This document shows, in pieces, positions 24,924-36,271 of a stretch of 64,000 nucleotides of DNA. Each line of letters begins with the position of its first letter. Within the stretch, counting starts at the first letter, position 1. Source of the stretch: Coriaria nepalensis. Its lineage: Eukaryota > Streptophyta > Magnoliopsida > Cucurbitales > Coriariaceae. The stretch is taken from assembly GCA_027186245.1 (NCBI GenBank), contig CP114493.1:8315501-8379500 (forward strand). The letters run 5' to 3'. The notes under the pieces are model-generated. The model had not been told where the DNA came from, did not search any database, and was given only the letters and a program-made list of their open reading frames with translations. Made by a program: the position numbers and the translations under genes.

Positions 24924-25981
24924 TTAAAACGGAGGAAACTTGATGTCGTCTGGACAATTAGATTTCGTCCTAGGATCGAGTACTTGGCAGGCAACGAGAT
25001 CGGAACCGGACTTGTCGATGCAGAAGATAATTCGAAGAAGTTGAAACTTACCATCTCTATCCCTGTTACAAAATATGATCGGACTAAACCCCGTTGCTTC
25101 TTGTAACACATACTGTATCCTACTAACTTTATAATATGCGCCTGTTGGCCTCACTCCTACGACACAAACACATTCTTAAGAATTAAGATAGACTAGATGC
25201 ACGAAGGAGCGAAGAGCGGGAAAATAGCTTACTATATATAGAGCAACCATCCATCCACGTACGTACCTGCGGCTTCGAGAATTTGCAAGATCTGTAGCCT
25301 ATCTTTTAGTGCAAGAGCTGTTTCGAAGTAGTCGTGGATTTCAAGGTTAGAGCAAGATCCATGTCTTATCCAATTTCGCGTCCAATAACTGATGCCATTG
25401 TTGCGAGGACAGTTTAGCGATGGCCACTTTTTAGACAGATCACGTTTTAGATCATGTACCTATAAAACGACAGTATATTCATATAAACTCTTGGAGAATG
25501 ATCAGATCGATGGAGAAAATTGTCATGAAAACACAAAAGTACCACAGCGAGATGGTCTCCAGTTAGAAGATGGTGTGCTTTGACGTCACCGCACGTGACT
25601 GGGTTTATCCCGTGGAAATTGATTGGTTGAAGACCATGAATGATAAAACTTGTCTTCGGCTTGCCTGTCGTCGGATGGCAGCAACCTTCCAGAGTATTAC
25701 AAAGTGATCCTGGCCACTAAAAAATAAAAATAATAATTAAAAGAAAATATTAAAAATTTTGGATTAGACCCGGTTCCCCTAAACACTGTGTATAAATTTA
25801 ATATAAAAAAAAAAAAAAAAGCAGACATATATTTAAAGTGTTTTCTTCTCGAAGTTTGATTTGATTTGGTATGAAATGAACATATTACTTCTTGTTTGAA
25901 ATAGAGCACATCAAATTGATGAAGGGGAAAACTATGGCTCAAGAAACAATGCATCACTAGAATTACAATACCATACTTCAT
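24924..25981 (-). CDS. RNase T2-family ribonuclease with altered active-site motifs
   Basis: Four exons in frame, 230 aa: 25981-25889, 25716-25543, 25459-25267, 25156-24924. Residues 1-21 form a signal peptide (MKYGIVILVMHCFLSHS), so the protein should be secreted or vacuolar. The mature start FDVLYFKQEWPGSLC, the GCCHP site and the Cys spacing are typical of plant S-like RNases. Active-site block CAS I reads FIIHGLQP (usual FTIHGLWP), keeping His58. CAS II reads YWTRNWIRHGSC (usual FWxHEWxKHGTC), keeping His122 but with Asn118 where the catalytic Glu normally sits and Arg for Lys. The conserved end NCPDDIKFP is present. RNase T2 enzymes cleave RNA for phosphate recycling, defence or senescence. 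With the Glu lost, activity may be reduced or absent. The reading frame is intact, so this is not an obvious pseudogene. Confidence 0.9.
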
Positions 25982-26952
25982 TTCCCTTTTGTACTTCGAA
26001 TGACTAGAATTGGAATTCGAAGAAAACCTTGGTTTTAAGGCTTTGTATATTACTTACTATGTAGGAATTTGTGTGATAATTAACGTATATATTTATAATG
26101 TAAATGAAGTAAAGTATAAGACAATACCCAAAAAGGCCATTCACGAGGGTCATGAGCCTAAAAGAATTATAGATTCGTGCGAGCAACTCACTGTTCTGTT
26201 ACATCGTCTTTCTATTGGCCACTTGTTCACTCTTCGGCCGAAAGGAATCGTATGATTGGTGTGTTGGATATATAGAGAGATTTTACATTTTATTTGCTTA
26301 TAGAATATTTTTTAATAATATATATATATATATATATATTTATTAATATTCTCAATTATTTATCTAATTTTACTATATTATAGAGACTGTTCCTATTATA
26401 CAAAATCTTGAATCCGCTCCCCATTACATCCTAACTCTATTGCCCACTTGCTCTCTCTATGGGTGAAAAAGATCATATCATTTGTGATAGGTCTGGTCTA
26501 TAAAGATAAATTTTTACCTAAATTATACAAGGAATCCAAACTAAAGTAATTTTATCATATGTTATTTTTGGATTGACATGACCTATAGTCGGGACGGACC
26601 CATACAAAATTTAAAATATTATATAAAAATTAGAACCGATAAGTATACAAAAATTGAGGATGCATTTATGAAAATAGTAATAATTTAGATTAAAATTTAA
26701 AATGATTAGATATCTACTCATCATTTTAAGAAGCTATCTAAACGGTATGTCAAATTTGTGGCCATCAAGGACAGGAGGCAAAGGGCAGACAAGCTGGGCC
26801 GACCGAACCAGGCAGACACTAACAAAACTAGCTGTTCGCTACCAAAATCGGTTCCTTTAGAAAGAAAGAAGTAAATTGGACACCTCAGCATGACTCGGAT
26901 TTTGGATAAGATTTTTTAGTCTGATTTTGATAATTGATTTTTTATTTTTAGA

Positions 26953-27118
26953 ATGAAGAAAATAATTAATTAATGTATGTGATTATATATTTTTTATTAT
27001 AATTTTATAAAAATAAGAATAAAAAATAAGATGTTTCTGATAATTATTCAGAAAATAATAATAATTAATTAATATACTTAATCTTATTTTTTTATTATAA
27101 TTTTATAAAAATTATTTA
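26953..27118. repeat. Imperfect tandem duplication of an AT-rich unit (~95 bp)
   Basis: A block containing AATTAATTAAT followed by TTTTTTATTATAATTTTATAAAAAT occurs twice, at about 26957-27017 and 27056-27112. It looks like local slippage or an unrecognised, degraded miniature element; no terminal inverted repeats were found. Confidence 0.45.
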
Positions 27119-27582
27119 AAAAAAAAACATTTCAGTAATTTAATAAACTAAATAATTTTTTTAATTAAAAGTTATTTTTTTCACACATATTTATAATTTT
27201 AAAAAAATAAAGAAAATAATTATCAAACACACTCATTATTTTTTTAAGAACATCTTTAAAATATTTTCTTTATTTAAACAAATAATTTTTACATAATAAC
27301 AAAAAAATAACTTTTAATAATTTAATAAATCAAGCGAAAAATTATTTTATCTATAATTTAAAAATAATAATTATAAAAATAAATAAAAAATAATTACCAA
27401 ATACTTTTTTTTATTGTTATATTCTTTAAAGCTAATTATGTTCTCCAAAAGTCTAGTACGTACTACTAAAATAAAAAATTAAAATTAAAAAAAGAAATGA
27501 AAATATAAATATTAAAATATTAAAAATCATCGAAACCGTTTTTGTGACGAACTTCTTGCTTCGTGGGTTTTCCTCGTCGACA

Positions 27583-27613
27583 GAAAAATAAAAATAAAAA
27601 TAAAAATAAAAAT
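27583..27613. repeat. (AAAAT)n microsatellite
   Basis: About five to six copies of the pentanucleotide AAAAT upstream of the LOV gene leader. Confidence 0.8.
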
Positions 27614-27998
27614 GATATTTCTTCTTCTAATTTCTTTCTCTTCGTTTACGATTTATGAACGAAAAAAAAAAATTCGAATCGACTGATGTGCATCTCTAGA
27701 TCGTTCGTATTATCAGAAAATTTTGAGCAATTATTGTTGCAGAGATAGATATTTTTAGCATTTCTCTTTCACGATCAATACATCGATTTGGTGGTTTTCT
27801 CTGTTCTTATCCACTTCCACAAGCTCACTTTCTCTACGTAATCCTCTTTGATTTCATCTTTCTCTTCACTCTTTTCCCCATTGCAATTGCTTGGATTTTC
27901 CTCTTCTGAGGATTGTCATCCTTGTTGAAGTTCCACATGGGATTGGGACTGCTTCGAAAACCAAGCTGGAATCGAGGTTGCTTTAATCGACGAGGAGA

Positions 27999-30116
27999 AT
28001 GGAATCTGCACAATCGGCTCTGATCGACCAATCGTTCAACGGTCAATACTCGCTCTGGATTCGAGAATCTCTCGACGTGCTGCCGGATAATTTCACCATC
28101 ACTGATCCTAGCATATCAGGCCATCCAATCGTTTTCGCGAGCCGCGGATTCTTGAAGATGACGGGGTATTCGAAAGAGGAAGTGATTGGCAAAAACGGAA
28201 GGATGTTTCAGGGACCGAGAACGAACAGAAGATCGGTGATGGAAATTAGGGAGGCGATTAGGGAAGAGAGAGCGGTTCAGGTGAAACTGTTGAATTATAG
28301 AAAGGATGGGACGCCGTTTTGGATGGTTTTCCAGATGTGTCCTGTTTTCAGCAAGGAAGATGGGAGGGTGATTCATTTCATCGGAGTTCAGGTTCCGATT
28401 TTGAAGAAGCAGAGGACGAGGTCTTTGAATAGTGGATTTGGAAGAAATGGAGTTGGTTTGTGTGAGGAAGACAACTCCATGATAATGAGGGAGATTGTGT
28501 TTGGATCGTGCCGGAGAGAGGTTTTCTCGGATTCTTTACTCGAAGTAGGTCGGGTTTTGGATAGAGATTTAGTGTTGGATTCTGATAATAGAGGTTTGCT
28601 TTCTGAACTTTATAAGTTTATTGTATACTTGATGATGTAGTTTATTATAAACTTGAAACTGGAGTTGGTAAAGTGTCTTTTGATTAGATTGTGAGCTAAA
28701 TTGCATTTAGACAAACTGCAGTTTCACATGGTTTGCATTTAGACAAACGGATTCTTCTTTGATGTATTATACTCTTTCCTTTCGTATCGTTGAAACTGGA
28801 GTTTGGTACTGTTTTTTGATTAGATTGTGAGCTAAATTGCACTGAGAAAAACTGTAATTTCACATGGTTTTCTAATATGGACCCGAAAATCGGATGCCTT
28901 TTTGTTGTACTATACTCTTGCTCTCTTATCTTTGCTCTACTATGGAACAGGGATTGAAGAAACATGTGAAGCAAGTGAGTGTGAAAAGCAAAGAGCTGCA
29001 ATCGCCATTAACAACGTCTTTTCGGTTCTAATCCAACACAGTGAGATGAAGGGAAAACCCGTGTGTGGCCAGAGATGCAGCTTACGTGGGGCCGGCTGCT
29101 TTCTCTCTTCCTCCTTGAATATATCTCTTGGTAGAATCAAACAAAGCTTTGTATTGTGAGTTGTTTCAAATTTCCGGTTTTATGTTACCCGACCCATATA
29201 TTGTTGTTCTATTTCATGGAATCACCTAATTTCAACTTTGCTTTGCAGAACTGATCCTCACTTACCGGACTTTCCTATAGTTTATGCAAGTGACGCCTTT
29301 CTAAAATTAACAGGTACACTAAGGTTCTTCTTTACTAGATATGGATATTCTGGTCGGAATTGTGATTAATCTGTGTGAGAAACTTTTTCCTGATATAGAA
29401 AGTAAATATCAAACAGTAATAAGTTTGTTAAGCCATCAATTCTTACCCTGTATAGGTTATACTAGACATGAAGTGTTGGGGCGAAATTGTAGATTCTTAA
29501 GTGGGGCCGATACAGATTTCTCGACCTTATTTCAGGTATTCACCTTTTTCATTCGAATTTATAATTGCCATGAAGTTAGCATGGTTACATGTTTCTTGCT
29601 GATTTGCATCAGATAAAGGAAAGCATTAGAACTGAACAACCATGCACAGTACGTATTCTAAACTACAGGTTATAATTAACACTATTCTGCTTCTTTTTCT
29701 TCCTATTTACTTTTTCGAATTACGAAATGTGCATTGGTCTATGATTTTTAATGAAGGAAAATTTTTCTGGTTTCATCGTCAGGAAGGACAAGAGTTTGTT
29801 TTGGAATATTCTTCACATAGCACCCGTCCGAAATGCTTCCGGAAAGGTATTATAACATGCATAATTTTTCGATTGCCAAAATCCCAGTCTAGTCAATGAA
29901 AGACCTTTTTTTTTCCCTTCCTTGTTTGCATCTTACCATTTTCAATGGCTTTTTCAGATAGCATACTTTGTGGGTATCCAGATAGATGAGGATTGTGAAA
30001 ACCAGGATGGACATGGGCTCTGCCCCAAGATAAGGCATCTCAGTGTAGTAGGTGCTGTGAAGGTTGCCGTGAGGAGCTTATCAATGGGCGCTGGCCCCTC
30101 CGAAGATAAGTTGTGA
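27999..30116 (+). CDS. Twin-LOV PAS/LOV photoreceptor protein (PLP/LLP type)
   Basis: Seven exons in frame, 407 aa: 27999-28593, 28951-29155, 29249-29313, 29456-29535, 29613-29668, 29783-29846, 29958-30116. There are two PAS/LOV domains and no output domain, the layout of Arabidopsis PAS/LOV protein (At2g02710) and tomato LLP. LOV1 (about 25-140) has Gly67 in the sequence GKNGRMFQG, where a photoactive LOV has Cys (GRNCRFLQ). LOV2 (about 265-365) has the intact GRNCRFL with Cys300, the residue that forms the flavin adduct in blue light. So only LOV2 should photocycle. FMN-contact features RxxVxxIR and NYRKDG/NYRKDK are present in both. In Arabidopsis this protein binds VTC2/VTC5 (ascorbate synthesis) and other partners in the dark. 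The start is the first in-frame ATG after a pyrimidine-rich leader. Confidence 0.93.
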
Positions 30117-30568
30117 TTCGATTCTTTGCCTGCCGACCTTGGTGGATCCAGATAATCTTATTCCACATATACCCTTTTTGTGCGATACTTGTAATCATCT
30201 CCATGTATCATCTGTACTTTGCATCTGAGGTAAAAGAAGAAGAAGAAGAAAGAAGCATAAGATGGTTGTGTCACAGAGATTAATGAATCGGTCTCTTGTA
30301 AAGTTAGATTGTTTATAAATGGAAACATTCAATCTAATGTTGATGTCTCTTGATTGTCTGTTGTATTTGTGTGAAGATATTTTATTTTATTATTATTTTT
30401 TGTTTAATTTGGAATCAGACTCTGGTTCTATAAAGAAGCCTACCCGACATCAAGTTCAGCAGTTACGACATTACGAATCATAATTTTTGGAATTGGGCCG
30501 GGTTATCTGGCCCACGTTGAAAGTAGGAATAACATCAATTTTCCATCAGTTAGTTCAGACCTCCGGAG
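30117..30568. other. 3' flank of the LOV gene
   Basis: 3' UTR and spacer. It holds a short (AAG)n run at about 30234-30252 and a T-rich tract near 30383-30412. No gene is seen. Confidence 0.5.
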
Positions 30569-31432
30569 CATGACGACATCACCGACAGGCCCACACACAA
30601 GCCGGCGACTCCACCTGCTCTTGTGATCATCGGCCTACCTTCGGACTGCTCTGTAATCGACCTCAAGTCTCGATTCGAAATCTACGGCTCAATCTCCCTC
30701 ATCCGCATTGACCGTGATTCGATCGGCTACATCATGTTTCAAACCAAAGAGTGCTGATTCCTCCATTGCAGCTTCCCTTGATCCATCCCTCGGCTTCACC
30801 GTTGATTCCAAAAATGTACTATTCCCAGAGTAGAAAACGAACTAAAAATCCCTAATATTTTACTCTAATATGAAAGGTGTACCTAGAGAAATATTCTCAA
30901 GATTTAAGTTGAATTTGAGCTAAAGTTTCGAGCTTGAGGAAAAAGCTTACTACGAGAAATTCAATGTGATGAAAAGCAAAGAGCTGGAAACATAAGCTTT
31001 TATAGTTGTGGGGAGGAAAATGTAATTGGAACAATAATCAAGTTAAATCAGAATCTTCATTCCTAACTATGGACAATTATGCTAATGAAAGTCCTACATT
31101 CAAACATTATATTCGATCATTTTTTGGGTTTTATATTTTTGCAGCTGAAGTGTTGGATGTAATGTGCAGGTAGAGAGGTATTGTGGGCGACTGATCCCCA
31201 ATGGAGGCAAGGAGTTAATGCCGGTGTTAACAAGGAGACCGGCTCATCGTCAAAGCTATTAAGGGCAGGGGTGCCTCTTAAGGATACATGGAAGAACTAA
31301 TAAAAAAGTAGCTTCAGTTATAGTGAATCCCAGCAACAAAACTAGCGATAATACTACTTCGTCTTCAGTGGTAGAGGTTCTGCCACCTTTTCGGGGCGCA
31401 AAGAAATCGTTGCATATGATGATATTCATTGA
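30569..31432 (+). pseudogene. Broken RRM-domain RNA-binding protein gene
   Basis: Exon 1 remnant (30572-30815) reads DDITDRPTHKPATPPALVI and an RRM core, IGLPSDCSVIDLKSRFEIYG then ISLIRIDRDSIGYIMFQTKE. An indel then brings a TGA at about 30757. The next frame continues ADSSIAASLDPSLGFTVDSK up to a GT donor at 30816. After a 354-bp intron, exon 2 (31170-31432) resumes with a two-base excess, then VLWATDPQWRQGVNAG, another shift at about 31280, HGRTNKKVASVIVNP, and a last shift before KEIVAYDDIH and its stop. I recall this C-terminal pattern (VLWATDP...) from the Arabidopsis RRM protein At1g27050. The only ATG nearby (30570) is out of frame. The retained intron points to decay in place rather than a retrocopy. 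Frame breaks at three to four separate sites make sequencing error unlikely. Confidence 0.82.
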
Positions 31433-32032
31433 CATCAAGATTAGTTTGTAAAGAGGGGTTTGCCCCTTTTTTCTTGAAGAGTTGTAATATGATGATGATG
31501 AGTTCTTATAGGAGTAGGAACAGAGAAGGTTGTTTGCATGATTTTTAGTTTTTTTCCTTTTTGGTTGATGTCGGGGACTTAAATTATATGATCATGCAAA
31601 ACAGGGATGCCTTAAATTTTCTTTCATAATGGAGGGTTTGTAATCTAGTAAAATACTCTTCTTCTTTTTTTGTGTATCCTACCTCGGAACCCTAGTAGTG
31701 AATGGAGATTAATTTGCATGTATTGATTGTATGGTGTATGATTGGGGTTGATATTGATCACAAGTTTGTTTTGGTTGAAATTGATGTTAACTGATCATGA
31801 ACCATGACAGTAATACACTGATTTCTTTAATTAGCTGAGTTGATCAATTCCCTCGTTGAGTTGCTGGGTTGATGTTAAAAAATAAAAAGGGACAACGTCA
31901 ATCGGACTGAAGAAGAAAAAGTGCAAACGCTTGTGACATGTCATAGACTCGTAGATCCTGTATACAAATATAACTCGGATAGGCACTGTACATACACAAA
32001 TCGTGGGGTTGACAGTTGGGCGAACCGGGCGA
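31433..32032. other. Spacer between the RRM pseudogene and the RCC1 gene
   Basis: AT-rich spacer that includes the promoter side and 5' leader of the RCC1-repeat gene. No elements could be assigned. Confidence 0.45.
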
Positions 32033-33917
32033 ATGGAAGGGGAGGAGCACACGGATGAAGAAGGCAAACAAAAGCAAGAGATATGGAGTTGGGGAGCAGG
32101 GACAGAAGGGCAGCTTGGCACCACGATGCTTGAAGACGATCGTTTTCCTCAACTCCTCCACTTCCCTCCCCTCTCCTTCTCTTCCCCTCTATCTCTTCTC
32201 TCTTGCGGCGGCGCTCATGCTATCGCCTTGACTTTTGGTACCTCCCTTCTTCCTCTCTCTCTCTTCTTTATTTTTTTTATGGGGTTTTTTTTTAACCTGA
32301 TGGCTGATGTAATTTTTCTGCAGGTGGGAAGGTATTGACATGGGGAAGGGGAAGTTCAGGGCAGCTTGGCCATGGGGATTTGGAAAGAAGCTTGTTTCCG
32401 AAGCCTGTGATTGCTCTGGAAAGCTTCTTTATAACCCATGTTTCTGCTGGCTGGAATCACTCTGGCTTTGTTTCTGGTTCTTCTCCCCCTCTCCATCCAC
32501 TCTATGTTGAAGAATTTAAACGTTATTAAATATACCTACTTTTTCAAAACCATTATTCATTCATTTATTTATTTTCTTTCCAGTGAAGGGAAACCTTTAT
32601 ACTTGTGGGGATGGTTCATTTGGTCAGCTTGGACATGGTGATTATAGGTCACTTTGCTCTCCTGTTAAAGTCGATTTCTTTGCTTGTAACCGTGTTCATG
32701 AAATTGCTTGCGGTATGCGCCATTCTCTTGCCTTGTTGAAAGGTGAGGCCCAAATCATTCCTTTTTCTCTCGTCTGTATGGAGAATTTGACTGTAAAATT
32801 TATGATTGCTTAAGAAGCTTGCCTTTGTTCTTCCGAAATCAAGTTCATTTCGTCCCTCATATAGCTAATTAATAAACCAGGTTGTTCAGAAGGTCAGGTT
32901 TATGGATTTGGGTCCGGAAAACGTGGTCAATTGGGCATCTCCAAGGCGACTAAATCAATTAATATTCCTACAATTACTTGTGGATTAGAAGATGTTGATA
33001 TAGTAAGCATAGCTGCAAATGGAGATCATAGTGCTGCATTATCCGGTTGGTCTCATAAAATTAATTTGGTCTAATCCCAAATATATCAAATCTGTTATCT
33101 TACTTATATCGTCTTTGCTCTGTGTCAAAAACAGCCCATGGACATCTCTATACATGGGGAAGAGGTTTTGGCCGCAATTCGGATAGTCATTCCGCAAAGC
33201 CTTTACCTTCAGTTTCTTCATTCACAGAAGTTGCCCTGGGATGGAATCATGCCTTAGCCTTAACTGGTCTATACTACTTATGCCTTGCTCCTTGTTATGC
33301 ATAAGTGAGTTTTTCACTATCATGTTATGTATAATAGCAATTTTTCGGGTCTAAATGGACAGATAATGGGGACGTTTATATGCTTGGTGGAAATAGACAC
33401 GGAGTCCTAAGTGATTCTGAAACTTCAAACGTCTCAAAGTACTTACCTGGTACATGCAATTTAATTTACAATTTTATTGTTTTGTTTCCTCTCTTTTCTT
33501 GTGGATTGATTACTTTCTTTGAATTCTATAGCCGGTTCAAATGAAAGTGCTCTAGACAGAGTTCCCGGTTTGGACAAGACAAAAGTTGTGTGTATAGCAG
33601 CTGGATCCGAGCATTCTGCTATAGTAACAGGTATGACTGTCTTGAACCATTTCCTAACCAATGTTGTTATATGCTTAGTACTTCTTTTAACTTAATGTGG
33701 GTCTGACATAATCTGACCAGATGAAGGAGTTGTAAAAACGTGGGGTTGGGGCGAACACGGTCAGCTCGGCTTGGGCGATACTTGTGATCGGACCAGTCCT
33801 CAAGCAGTAGTTCTAGGCAGTGAATGTAATAATCCTTGGAAGAAAGATGGTGGTATTTTCAGTGTCTATTGTGGTAGTGGATTTACATTTGCCCTAAGAA
33901 CACCTTCTTCTTCATAA
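32033..33917 (+). CDS. RCC1-repeat (UVR8-like) beta-propeller protein
   Basis: Eight exons in frame, 398 aa: 32033-32237, 32324-32476, 32584-32742, 32881-33045, 33135-33266, 33363-33449, 33532-33630, 33721-33917. I start at the ATG at 32033 (MEGEEHTDEEG). Seven RCC1 repeats are visible, with hallmarks such as WSWGAGTEGQLG, LTWGRGSSGQLGHGD, YTCGDGSFGQLGHGD, VYGFGSGKRGQLG and TWGWGEHGQLGLGD, and repeat ends like CGGAHAIAL, SAGWNHSGF and AAGSEHSAIV. Most introns fall in phase 1 near repeat boundaries, consistent with growth by repeat duplication. The fifth repeat is degenerate (GRGFGRNSD). The UVR8 C-terminal VP domain is absent, so this is not UVR8 itself. Members act as guanine-nucleotide exchange or scaffold proteins; the exact role is unknown. 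I recall the likely Arabidopsis counterpart as At1g27060. Confidence 0.92.
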
Positions 33918-35516
33918 CCTGTATCTGTGAGGGAATTAATAATTATGTTAAATTATTAAGTTAATAATTAATAATGTTAAATTCTTATTATTATTTATAT
34001 CTTTTTTTTTTTCCTTTCTTTGAATTAGCCCAGCACCAGCTTGACCTTATGCTCAACCCACTTCATTTAAAACCAAGCCCAATAAGTAGCAAATGTGGCT
34101 GGTCTATGACTAGCTAACTGGGCTCAAAAGCCCAAACTAAAGCCCACTTCTAATACCAGGGGAGACCACTTGCTAGTAATTATCATAATAGCTCTTGGGC
34201 CTGACTCTCCTTGGTCATCCTTGACTCCTAGGGCTGTACTAGGCCATGGATTAATCAATCTGGCTACGTCTCTTGTCTGGACTCTTACACGTGTACGGTC
34301 CGGTTCTACCTCTAACATATTATTGGCCCGAAGGAAAGTGACCCTTACAAGTTACACGTAAGTGTCCACGAGTGCGATCTGGGTGGCCAGGTAGGGAAGC
34401 AAAAATAAAAATGAAATAGAAAATAGAAAGTGAACTCCGACAAAGCAAATAAAAAGGACAGCGCCAACTCTCCACTTTCTTTACTTAAGAATTGTCATCA
34501 TTCTACAATTTATCTTAAACTTTATATTTTTGACAAAAATGTCCTCAAAATCAACTTTAAATAAGACTGTAAAAATTTTTTGAATTAAATAAATAAATAT
34601 AAATATATATATATATATAAAGACTAAATTATTCTTAAATCCAAAAATTCTAAAAGCATATATATTTTTATTCTTATATTTTCTCGATTTCTAAAACAAT
34701 ATCCTTCGTCTTTTTCCTTCTTCTTCCTAAGTCTTACCACAACCCCACCACCAATTTCTCCAGTTGCGCAGCCCCATTACTGCCATTTTCTCCGATTGCA
34801 CCGCATTTGCCCCCACTTTCTGTTATTGCACAACCCGAATCTTCTTCTTCCATTCAGCATCAATATGTGTTCAAATTTTTCATCAATCCATATTCAAATT
34901 TTTCGATCGAAAATATAGGTAGTTCTGAGCCGATTTCGAATCGGACCTGTCAACGAGCATGAAACTATAAATGAACTGGTATGAACTTAAATTTTTGTCT
35001 TAGGTTAATAAGAAGCCGTTATATCAGATTATTGCCTATTATCCTCCAACTTCTTACCTTATTAATGGTCCAAAAATAGTGGGAATATTCGTGAAAATAA
35101 ATAAATGAATAGAACAATATATATATATATATATATATAATAAAAATATATGTAATTCAAATTTTAATTTAATTTATCATTTAAAATTTAAAATATTATT
35201 TAAAATAAATCATATTTTTAAAATTTAATTTGGAACCAAAAATAATATACAATCTATTTTAAATTTTAAATGATTCGTCACTTTTTACATAATTTAAAAT
35301 TTCCAAACTTGTTTTACGACAAGACAAATTATCGGACCAGAAAACAAGGAGAATCCAATAAAATGTGGGTCAATTAAGCAGTTGGCCTATAGCTATCGTT
35401 CAATTAACACATAATAAAATAATGCAAAAGCTATTTGATATATATTAGTTAGCTTCTTGATATTTTTTTTGTTTTTTTTTTGGTTTAGCATGAATTGAAA
35501 TGAATGAAAACTACAG
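33918..35516. other. 1.6-kb spacer with AT repeats and GCCCA-type motifs
   Basis: Around 34030-34150 several GGGCT/AGCCC/GCCCA motifs cluster. Then come AT-rich stretches with (AT)n at about 34603-34619 and 35118-35139. I searched by eye for the WCGPC-coding exon of a thioredoxin that would pair with the exon at 35517 and did not find it. The ORFs at 34124-34361 look non-coding. Confidence 0.45.
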
Positions 35517-35648
35517 GATGTGGCTGAGCAATTTGAGGTCCATGCAATGCCAACATTCCTACTGCTCAAGAGAGGGAAACAAGTTGATAAGGTGGTGGGG
35601 ACAATGAAGGAAGAGCTACCGGAACAGATTGAGAAACACAGGAAATAA
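35517..35648 (+). pseudogene. Orphan last exon of an h-type thioredoxin
   Basis: After an AG acceptor (CTACAG) a 44-codon exon reads DVAEQFEVHAMPTFLLLKRG then a Lys-rich helix EELPEQIEKHRK and TAA. It matches the C-terminal third of plant thioredoxin h, including the cis-Pro segment MPTF and the LLLKRGK strand. No upstream exon with the WCGPC active site is found within 1.6 kb, and the exon has no start codon of its own. It is therefore most likely the remnant of a deleted gene. A very long first intron, or a missed upstream exon, remains possible. It lies next to a DnaJ, a CRR28-type PPR and a DUF569 gene, the order I recall around thioredoxin h7 in Arabidopsis. Confidence 0.78.
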
Positions 35649-36271
35649 AAACTTTATAATATCTAACTAATCCTGTGCTATCATTTTCTTTACACCACTA
35701 TAAGATACAAAGTATGGATATAAATGAAGAACATATGGCTCAATATGAAATAAAATTGGTGTGTTCTTTGTACTGAAGTAGTGAGGTTTGTGTAAGGTTT
35801 TTTCCCAACTTGAATTATATGTAATATTGCCATATGTCAAGTTTCTTTATTGCAATCTTATTAGAATGAAGAAAACTTCTCTCAACTTCTTCCCATGGAT
35901 TCCAATTTAGTAACCCATTTGGGACAAAAGACGAAGAACAATGTAGTTGACATAATATTCAAGTTCCAATATTCAAAAAACAATCAAAATCCTATTGGGT
36001 TCGGGTATATATCTACATGATCACGATACTGATGACATATACACTTGCATATATTTAGAACAAGTTAAACTCTCCTGGTTTGCTCTCTTAGCTAGTGGCT
36101 GAAGATGATTGAAATTCACCATGAAAACCAGTAGCTTTTTAGACATCCTCCTACTATGCACAATGCTGTTCTTCTTCCAAGTAAAAGCTGTTATAGTGTA
36201 TATATATATATTTATTTATTTACATTTACCTTAGCTTAAATTGTAGGTTGACAATATAGCTTGCTCTGTAA
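35649..36271. other. Spacer between the thioredoxin remnant and the DnaJ 3' end
   Basis: AT-rich non-coding sequence; a possible AATAAA-like signal is at 35748-35754 (GAAATAAAA). It ends in the 3' flank of the DnaJ gene. No gene is seen. Confidence 0.45.

Larger units (their letters stand above)
25982..27998. other. 2-kb AT-rich divergent spacer between the RNase and LOV genes
   Basis: Shared upstream region of two divergent genes. It holds an (AT)n run at about 26318-26339, very AT-rich sequence 26930-27430 and an (AAAAT)n repeat near 27583-27613. From about 27640 the sequence is a pyrimidine-rich leader of the LOV gene. Promoter elements could not be assigned. Confidence 0.5.
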
